From: an uncultured Gammaproteobacteria bacterium
Lineage (GTDB): Bacteria; Pseudomonadota; Gammaproteobacteria; Eutrophobiales; Eutrophobiaceae
Direction: 5' to 3'
Length of the DNA stretch: 64,000 bases
Assembly (NCBI GenBank): GCA_958295485.1
Contig: OY282354.1
Span: forward strand, 1,364,001-1,428,000
The notes beneath the pieces were generated by a model, which saw nothing but the letters and a program-made list of their open reading frames with translations, had not been told where the DNA came from and ran no database searches. A program made the translations under genes and the position numbers. Shown piece by piece: positions 58,129 through 64,000 of this stretch. Position 1 is the first letter of the stretch; each line of letters opens with the position of its first letter.

Positions 58129-58180
58129 GAGCTCCTGATTAAGTCAGGGTATCCATTAAAATTAAAGAAAGCGAAACATC

Positions 58181-58651
58181 ATGTCCAGAAGAAGAGTAGC
58201 CGAGAAAAGAGAGATATTGTCGGATCCAAAATACCACGATCAGGTATTGGCGAAATTTATCAATATGGTTATGCGCAGTGGTAAAAAATCCATCGCTGAA
58301 AAGATCGTTTATGGCGCTTTGGATGAAATCGGCAATAAGAAAAAAACTGATCCTTTAGCGATCTTCAGCAAGGCCCTGGAAAATGTGAAACCCATCGTCG
58401 AGGTGAAGTCCCGGCGGGTTGGTGGCGCCACCTACCAAATTCCTGTTGAAGTGCGTTCCGACAGGGGAATGACCCTGGCGATGCGCTGGCTGGTGGGCGC
58501 AGCGAAAAACCGGGGTGAGAAAAGCATGGGTTTACGCCTGGCCGGCGAGCTCCTGGATGCCTCGGAAAATAAAGGCATTACGATTAAAAAGAGAGAAGAT
58601 ACCCATAAGATGGCCGAAGCCAATAAAGCGTTTTCTCATTATAGATGGTGA
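58181..58651 (+). CDS. rpsG: 30S ribosomal protein S7
   Basis: 156 aa. It shows [40 protein letters not shown] and [18 protein letters not shown]. Nucleates 16S 3' domain assembly. In E. coli S7 represses this operon through the rpsL-rpsG gap; the 52-nt gap here is short. Confidence 0.97.
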   Translation: MSRRRVAEKREILSDPKYHDQVLAKFINMVMRSGKKSIAEKIVYGALDEIGNKKKTDPLAIFSKALENVKPIVEVKSRRVGGATYQIPVEVRSDRGMTLAMRWLVGAAKNRGEKSMGLRLAGELLDASENKGITIKKREDTHKMAEANKAFSHYRW

Positions 58652-58677
58652 GATTGTCAAGAGAGAATTAATCGGTT

Positions 58678-60780
58678 ATGGCGCGCACCACTCCTATTGA
58701 ACGTTATCGAAATATCGGCATCATGGCTCATATTGATGCGGGTAAAACGACGACGACTGAGCGAATTCTCTACTACACCGGTGTCTCCCATAAGATAGGT
58801 GAAGTTCATGACGGCGCCGCTACGATGGACTGGATGGAACAGGAGCAGGAACGTGGAATTACAATCACCTCAGCAGCGACGACCTGTTTCTGGAAAGGCA
58901 TGGCCGGACAGTATCGGGAACATCGAATCAACATTATCGATACCCCGGGACATGTGGATTTTACCATTGAGGTTGAAAGGTCGCTCAGGGTGTTAGACGG
59001 GACATGCGCTGTTTTTTGTGCCTGCGGCGGTGTTGAACCGCAATCTGAAACCGTTTGGCGACAGGCAGACAAGTACAAAGTGCCAAGACTGGCTTTCGTG
59101 AATAAAATGGATCGCGCCGGCGCGGATTTTCTCCGGGTAGTCAATCAAATAAAAGAACGCCTGGGCAGTACTGCTGTCCCGCTACAACTTCCAATAGGAG
59201 CGGAAGATAAATTTGAAGGTGTTATTGACCTGATAAAAGGAAAAGCCGTTTACTGGGATGATTCGAGCATGGGGATGAGGTTTGAAGAGAAGGAGATCCC
59301 GGCAGACATGGTCAATCAATGCCAGGAATGGCGCGAGAGAATATTGGAAGCAGCCGCAGAAGCCAATGAAGAATTGATGGAAGCTTACCTGGAGGCGGGT
59401 GATTTAACAGAAGAACAAATCAAGCGGGGTATAAGGGAAAGAACGTTATCGAATGAAACAGTCCCAATCCTGTGTGGGTCTGCATTCAAAAACAAAGGTG
59501 TTCAGTGTATGTTGGATGCCGTAATTGACTATCTGCCTGCCCCTGAAGACGTTACTGCGGTAAAAGGAATTTCAGATGACGGCAGCAAGACTGAAATTTC
59601 GCGCCAATCCACTGATGATGAACCATTTGCAGCGCTGGCTTTCAAGATTGCAACCGATCCTTTTGTAGGCTCGTTGACTTTTTTCCGGGTTTATTCAGGT
59701 GTGCTTAATTCCGGTGATACGATCTATAACCCTGTTAAAGGTAAGAAGGAGCGCATAGGTCGAATTTTACAAATGCATTCCAATTCACGGGAAGAAATAA
59801 AAGAAGTCAGGGCAGGAGACATAGCTGCTGCTGTGGGCCTGAAAGACGTGACTACCGGTGATACGCTATGTGATGCAAGTAACGTCATTATCCTGGAAAA
59901 AATGGAATTTCCAATCCCGGTTATTTCCATTGCGGTTGAACCGAAAACAAGGCCCGACCAGGAAAAAATGGGCATGGCCCTGGGGAAACTGGCGCAGGAA
60001 GATCCTTCCTTTCGCGTCCATACTGATGCTGATTCCGGACAAACAATCATATCAGGCATGGGTGAGCTGCACCTGGAGATCATCGTAGATCGGTTGAAAC
60101 GGGAATTCAAGGTTGACGCCAATGTCGGTAAACCACAGGTGGCTTATCGTGAAACCATTAAAAGGCAGGTAGAAAAGGCCGAAGGCAGGTTTGTACGCCA
60201 ATCGGGGGGTCGTGGGCAATATGGCCATGTCGTCTTGAGAATTGAACCACAGGAACCCGGTTGTGGCTATGAGTTTATAAACGAAATTGTCGGCGGCGCA
60301 ATACCAAAAGATTATATTCCGGCGGTGGATAAAGGTATTCAGGAGCAGATGGAGAACGGTGTTATAGCCGGTTACCCTGTAGTGGACGTGAAAGTGACCT
60401 TATACGATGGGTCCTATCATGAAGTTGATTCAAGTGAAATGGCCTTCAAGATAGCCGGTTCCATGGGATTTAAAGAGGGTATTGGTCGAGCCGGACCGAT
60501 CTTGTTGGAACCGATGATGAGCGTGGAGGTGGTGACTCCGGAAGGTTATTTGGGTTCGGTGACGGGGGATTTGAATCGACGCCGGGGCATGTTTTCTGAG
60601 ACTGGGGATTCTCCTGCCGGAAAGATAGTTAAAGCTGAAGTCCCGCTTGAACAAATGTTTGGTTATGCAACCGCGCTTCGTTCAGCGACCCAAGGCCGCG
60701 CGACATATACGATGGAATTTTCAAAATACAATCCGGTTCCTCCCAATATAGCGGATGGAATCATAAGGAAAAAGCAATAA
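58678..60780 (+). CDS. fusA: Elongation factor G
   Basis: 700 aa translocase GTPase. G1 [11 protein letters not shown]2 [12 protein letters not shown]3 DTPGHVDF, G4 [10 protein letters not shown]; domain IV has [13 protein letters not shown] and the end [16 protein letters not shown] is typical. Twenty-six bases before tuf copy 2. Codon usage is ordinary, unlike the neighbouring tuf. Confidence 0.98.
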   Translation: MARTTPIERYRNIGIMAHIDAGKTTTTERILYYTGVSHKIGEVHDGAATMDWMEQEQERGITITSAATTCFWKGMAGQYREHRINIIDTPGHVDFTIEVERSLRVLDGTCAVFCACGGVEPQSETVWRQADKYKVPRLAFVNKMDRAGADFLRVVNQIKERLGSTAVPLQLPIGAEDKFEGVIDLIKGKAVYWDDSSMGMRFEEKEIPADMVNQCQEWRERILEAAAEANEELMEAYLEAGDLTEEQIKRGIRERTLSNETVPILCGSAFKNKGVQCMLDAVIDYLPAPEDVTAVKGISDDGSKTEISRQSTDDEPFAALAFKIATDPFVGSLTFFRVYSGVLNSGDTIYNPVKGKKERIGRILQMHSNSREEIKEVRAGDIAAAVGLKDVTTGDTLCDASNVIILEKMEFPIPVISIAVEPKTRPDQEKMGMALGKLAQEDPSFRVHTDADSGQTIISGMGELHLEIIVDRLKREFKVDANVGKPQVAYRETIKRQVEKAEGRFVRQSGGRGQYGHVVLRIEPQEPGCGYEFINEIVGGAIPKDYIPAVDKGIQEQMENGVIAGYPVVDVKVTLYDGSYHEVDSSEMAFKIAGSMGFKEGIGRAGPILLEPMMSVEVVTPEGYLGSVTGDLNRRRGMFSETGDSPAGKIVKAEVPLEQMFGYATALRSATQGRATYTMEFSKYNPVPPNIADGIIRKKQ

Positions 60781-60806
60781 CCACAACGCAATGAGGAGGA
60801 TACTCC

Positions 60807-61997
60807 ATGCCCAAGGAAAAATTTGAACGCACGAAGCCGCATGTAAATGTAGGCACCATAGGTCACGTAGACCATGGCAAGACGACGTTGACGGCGGCGA
60901 TCACGCAGGCGATGGCGGCGAAATTTGGTGGTGAAGTGAAGGCGTATGATCAGATTGACAATGCACCGGAGGAGCGCGAGCGGGGGATCACGATTGCGAC
61001 GGCGCACGTGGAGTACGAGAGTGGGGCGCGGCATTATGCGCATGTAGATTGTCCGGGGCATGCGGATTACGTGAAGAACATGATCACGGGGGCGGCGCAG
61101 ATGGATGGTGCGGTGCTGGTAGTGAGTGCGGCGGACGGGCCGATGCCGCAGACGCGGGAGCATATATTGCTGGCGCGTCAGGTGGGGGTGCCGAGGATAG
61201 TGGTGTACTTGAACAAGGCGGATCAGGTAGACGATGCGGAGTTATTGGAGTTAGTGGAGTTGGAGGTGAGGGAGTTATTGGACTTGTATGAATTTCCCGG
61301 GGATGAGACGCCGGTGGTGACGGGGAGTGCGTTACAGGCATTGGAAGGGGATGAGGGGGAGTCAGGTTCAGGTTCGATAGAGCGTCTGATAGCTGCGATG
61401 GACGAATACATACCGGTGCCGGAGCGGCCGGTGGAGCAGCCGTTTTTGTTGCCGATAGAGGATGTATTTTCGATCAGTGGTCGTGGCACGGTGGTGACGG
61501 GTCGGGTGGAGCGTGGGATTGTACAGGTAGGAGATGAGATAGAGATAGTGGGGATTCGGGCGACGACGAAGACGACGTGCACGGGGGTAGAGATGTTTCG
61601 CAAGCTGCTGGACGAGGGTCGGGCGGGTGACAATGTAGGGGTATTATTGCGCGGGACGAAGCGGACGGAGGTAGAACGGGGTCAGGTATTGTGTGTACCG
61701 GGGAGTATCACGCCGCACACGCGGTTTGAGTGTGAGGTATATGTATTAAGCAAGGAAGAGGGGGGTCGTCACACGCCATTTTTCAGTAATTACCGGCCGC
61801 AGTTTTATTTTCGGACGACGGACGTGACGGGGGCGGTGGAGTTGCCTGCGGGGACGGAGATGGTGATGCCGGGAGACAACATTCAATTAGTGGTGTCGTT
61901 GATTTCACCGATTGCGATGGAGGAGGGCTTGCGGTTTGCGATACGGGAAGGGGGACGCACCGTAGGCGCCGGGGTCGTCGCGAAAATTATTGAGTAA
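60807..61997 (+). CDS. tuf: Elongation factor Tu, copy 2
   Basis: 396 aa, differing from copy 1 at two residues (Glu and Ser for Gly and Leu, in [13 protein letters not shown]). Identity starts 15 bases before the ATG (TGAGGAGGATACTCC) and ends just past the stop, so sequence is homogenised over the coding region only. Same G-ending codon bias as copy 1. Placed in the str operon between fusA and rpsJ. Confidence 0.97.
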   Translation: MPKEKFERTKPHVNVGTIGHVDHGKTTLTAAITQAMAAKFGGEVKAYDQIDNAPEERERGITIATAHVEYESGARHYAHVDCPGHADYVKNMITGAAQMDGAVLVVSAADGPMPQTREHILLARQVGVPRIVVYLNKADQVDDAELLELVELEVRELLDLYEFPGDETPVVTGSALQALEGDEGESGSGSIERLIAAMDEYIPVPERPVEQPFLLPIEDVFSISGRGTVVTGRVERGIVQVGDEIEIVGIRATTKTTCTGVEMFRKLLDEGRAGDNVGVLLRGTKRTEVERGQVLCVPGSITPHTRFECEVYVLSKEEGGRHTPFFSNYRPQFYFRTTDVTGAVELPAGTEMVMPGDNIQLVVSLISPIAMEEGLRFAIREGGRTVGAGVVAKIIE

Positions 61998-62044
61998 CTC
62001 AATGACCATCTCGTTCAAACTGATAAATCAAAGGTGAAAAAGGC

Positions 62045-62359
62045 ATGGCGGATCAACAAGTCATAAGGATCAGGTTAAAGGCGTTTGATCATCGTTTAAT
62101 CGATCAGTCCACCCGTGAGATTGTTGAAACTGCGCGGCGTACCGGCGCACAGGTGAAAGGCCCTATTCCATTGCCGACGAAAAAAGAACGTTACACCGTT
62201 TTGATTTCACCCCACGCCAACAAAGATGCCAGGGACCAGTATGAAATCAGGACGCATAAGCGTCTCGTAGATATTATTAATCCAACGGATAAAACGGTGG
62301 ACGCCTTAATGAAACTGGACCTGGCAGCAGGCGTGGATGTTCAAATAAGACTTAGCTGA
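62045..62359 (+). CDS. rpsJ: 30S ribosomal protein S10
   Basis: 104 aa. [20 protein letters not shown] and [20 protein letters not shown] are diagnostic. S10 (NusE) also binds NusG and NusB. It begins the S10 operon directly behind tuf, with a 47-bp gap. Confidence 0.97.
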   Translation: MADQQVIRIRLKAFDHRLIDQSTREIVETARRTGAQVKGPIPLPTKKERYTVLISPHANKDARDQYEIRTHKRLVDIINPTDKTVDALMKLDLAAGVDVQIRLS

Positions 62360-62398
62360 AAGTGAAAACATCACTAATTACGTGTATCAGGTAGAAAG

Positions 62399-63046
62399 AT
62401 GACAATTGGCATAGTAGGTAGAAAACTGGGGATGACCAGGATCTTCACGCAAGAAGGTCACTCTATACCTGTCACCGCGATAGAGGCTGGCCCCAACCGG
62501 ATAACCGATCTGTCTGATATCGATCGTAATGGTTACAGAGCGATACAAGTCGCGTACGGTAGCAAACGTCGAAATTTGATTAATAAACCACGGGCTGGAA
62601 CATTAGCCAAAGCTGAAGTTGATTCTGCAGAAGGCCTGTATGAATTCAGGCTGGATGATAATGAAGGAGAAGAACTCATGCTTGGCGCTGAAATAAAGGT
62701 TGATATTTTTGCAGCCGGGCAAAAAGTCGACGTGACCGGAACAACAATCGGAAAAGGCTTCGCAGGGGTAATAAAAAGACACAATTTCAGCGGTCAGCGC
62801 AATAGCCACGGCAACTCCCGCGCCCATCGCGCGCCGGGTTCAATTGGTCAAAACCAGACACCAGGCCGGGTCTTTCCCGGCAAGAAGATGTCAGGACACA
62901 TGGGTAATGTGAAACAAACGGTGCAAAACCTGGAAGTGGTTAAAGTTGACATGGATAGAAACCTGGTGCTTGTCAGGGGTTCCGTTCCCGGCGCCAAGGG
63001 TGGAAAAGTCATTGTGAAACCGGCTGTCAAGGTCAACAGGTCATAG
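62399..63046 (+). CDS. rplC: 50S ribosomal protein L3
   Basis: 215 aa. It has [40 protein letters not shown] (with Gln of the family's methylated GQ region nearby: [20 protein letters not shown]) and a basic C-terminus. One of two assembly initiators of the 50S. Confidence 0.97.
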   Translation: MTIGIVGRKLGMTRIFTQEGHSIPVTAIEAGPNRITDLSDIDRNGYRAIQVAYGSKRRNLINKPRAGTLAKAEVDSAEGLYEFRLDDNEGEELMLGAEIKVDIFAAGQKVDVTGTTIGKGFAGVIKRHNFSGQRNSHGNSRAHRAPGSIGQNQTPGRVFPGKKMSGHMGNVKQTVQNLEVVKVDMDRNLVLVRGSVPGAKGGKVIVKPAVKVNRS

Positions 63047-63053
63047 GGAAACC

Positions 63054-63674
63054 ATGATGAAACTCGTGTTGCGCAAGGTCGGTAAAAAACAAGCGGGAAA
63101 ACTGGAGGCTTCAGATGCGGTATTCGCCGTTGACTACAATGAACCCCTGGTGCATCAGGTTTTAACCTCCTACCTGTCAACGGGGCGGGCAGGAACAAAA
63201 TCACTCAAGAATCGTTCTGCGGCAAGGGGCGGCGGCAGGAAACCCTGGCGGCAGAAAGGTCTCGGCCGGGCGCGGGCGGGCACTATAAGGAGTCCGATTT
63301 GGCGTGGCGGCGGCGTTACCTTTGCAATGAATAATCGGAATTATGCCAAGAAAATCAACAAGAAAATGTACCGGGGCGCGTTGCGTTCGATCCTGTCGGA
63401 GTTGGTTCGCCAGGAAAGATTGACTTGCATTGATGAATTAACCATCCCGGAGGCAAAAACAAAAGCAGCCGTTGCTGTCTTATCGGAGCTGGGTCTTGAC
63501 GAAGCGCTCATTATTACTGATGAAATCAGTGAGAACTTGTACTTGGCGACCCGTAACTTGCCAAAGGTAGCTATTATTGATACCCATGAAATCGAGCCTT
63601 ATTCACTGATTGGATTTGAACAGGTCTTAATGACAAAACCGGCGCTGAAAAAGGTGGAGGCATGGCTGTCATGA
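63054..63674 (+). CDS. rplD: 50S ribosomal protein L4
   Basis: 206 aa; the start may be ATG 63054 or the adjacent ATG 63057. The extended loop GRAGTKSLKNRSAARGGGRK and PWRQKGLGRARAGTIRSPIW line the exit tunnel. L4 represses the S10 operon in E. coli. Confidence 0.96.
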   Translation: MMKLVLRKVGKKQAGKLEASDAVFAVDYNEPLVHQVLTSYLSTGRAGTKSLKNRSAARGGGRKPWRQKGLGRARAGTIRSPIWRGGGVTFAMNNRNYAKKINKKMYRGALRSILSELVRQERLTCIDELTIPEAKTKAAVAVLSELGLDEALIITDEISENLYLATRNLPKVAIIDTHEIEPYSLIGFEQVLMTKPALKKVEAWLS

Positions 63675-63964
63675 ATGAAGAAAGATTGATGAAAATACTT
63701 TTAGAGCCGCGGGTTACGGAAAAAAGTACGTTGCTGGCCGATAAATATCAGCAATTCGTCTTCAAGGTCATTAAAGATGCCACCAAGCCCGAGGTTAAAA
63801 AAGCAGTCGAGAAAATGTTCAAGGTTGAAGTCGAATCGGTACGGGTATTGAACGTAAAAGGCAAGCATAAAATATTCCGACAAAAACGCGGCAGCCGGCC
63901 CGGCTGGAAAAAGGCCTATGTCAAACTCAAACCCGGTTTTGATATAGATTTTATCGGCGCCTGA
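63671..63964 (+). CDS. rplW: 50S ribosomal protein L23
   Basis: 97 aa from ATG 63671, chosen because GGAGG lies ten bases upstream and MNEERLMKIL matches the family; the ATG at 63662 is too near that site. It overlaps rplD by 4 bp. EPRVTEKSTLLADKYQQFVF and WKKAYVKLKPG are typical. Docking site for trigger factor and SRP. Confidence 0.95.
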   Translation: MNEERLMKILLEPRVTEKSTLLADKYQQFVFKVIKDATKPEVKKAVEKMFKVEVESVRVLNVKGKHKIFRQKRGSRPGWKKAYVKLKPGFDIDFIGA

Positions 63965-63979
63965 TGGGAATGAAAGAAG

Positions 63980-64000
63980 ATGCCGTTAATTAAACCAAAA
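63980..64000 (+). CDS. rplB: 50S ribosomal protein L2, first seven codons (3' cut by window edge)
   Basis: ATG 63980 with a GAAAGAAG ribosome-binding stretch opens MPLIKPK, which fits the L2 start (M-x-L-x-K-x-K). The position after rplW is the conserved rplB place. Confidence 0.8.

Overview
The window is chromosomal DNA from a gammaproteobacterium. The evidence is gene order: dapF-DUF484-xerC-hslVU-DUF971-ubiE-ubiJ-ubiB, gpmI-envC-ctpA, rhodanese-secB-gpsA, def-fmt-rsmB-DUF4390-ntrYX-trkAH, and tRNA-Tyr-Gly-Thr-tuf-tRNA-Trp-secE-nusG-rplKAJL-rpoBC-rpsLG-fusA-tuf-S10 operon. Genus cannot be fixed by reading. DprA without a LysM neighbour, no smg between dprA and topA, TopA with Topo_C repeats instead of zinc ribbons, and a class 1B PyrD all argue against a close relative of E. 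coli.

Positions 1-7829 are an accessory, visibly GC-richer surface-polysaccharide locus: a 5'-truncated SAM methyltransferase, a carbohydrate sulfotransferase, a Gfo/Idh/MocA oxidoreductase, a family-4-type glycosyltransferase, a B12-binding radical SAM enzyme, a GINT1-like beta-propeller protein and, on the minus strand, a plant-like GDP-mannose 3,5-epimerase. A 114-bp repeat occurs twice (637-750, 2772-2885). The locus ends at a run of 21 G (7889-7909) followed by a 123-bp MITE-like element (8149-8271).

Positions 8303-20125 (plus strand) carry cell-wall recycling (nagZ), a small mechanosensitive channel, lysine/peptidoglycan precursor synthesis (dapF), chromosome dimer resolution (xerC), the HslVU protease, ubiquinone synthesis (ubiE, ubiJ, ubiB) and guanine deaminase. 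Positions 20298-24406 (minus) are gpmI-envC-ctpA. Positions 24741-27750 (plus) are rhodanese-secB-gpsA-pyrD. Positions 27902-38626 (minus) form one long, tightly packed run from def to trkH plus a methyltransferase and a TPR protein. Positions 38816-43556 (plus) are dprA, topA, purE and tsaC.

From 43694 to the end lies the translation/transcription supercluster: three tRNAs, tuf, tRNA-Trp, secE, nusG, L11/L1/L10/L12, RNA polymerase beta and beta', then S12, S7, EF-G, a second tuf, S10, L3, L4, L23 and the first codons of L2. Main oddities here are two tuf genes that are nearly identical and use almost exclusively G/A-ending codons unlike every neighbour, a 170-nt leader of five tandem hairpins before the first tuf, and a near-consensus promoter placed just before two intrinsic terminators ahead of rpsL. 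No rRNA, CRISPR array, prophage or complete insertion sequence was seen.
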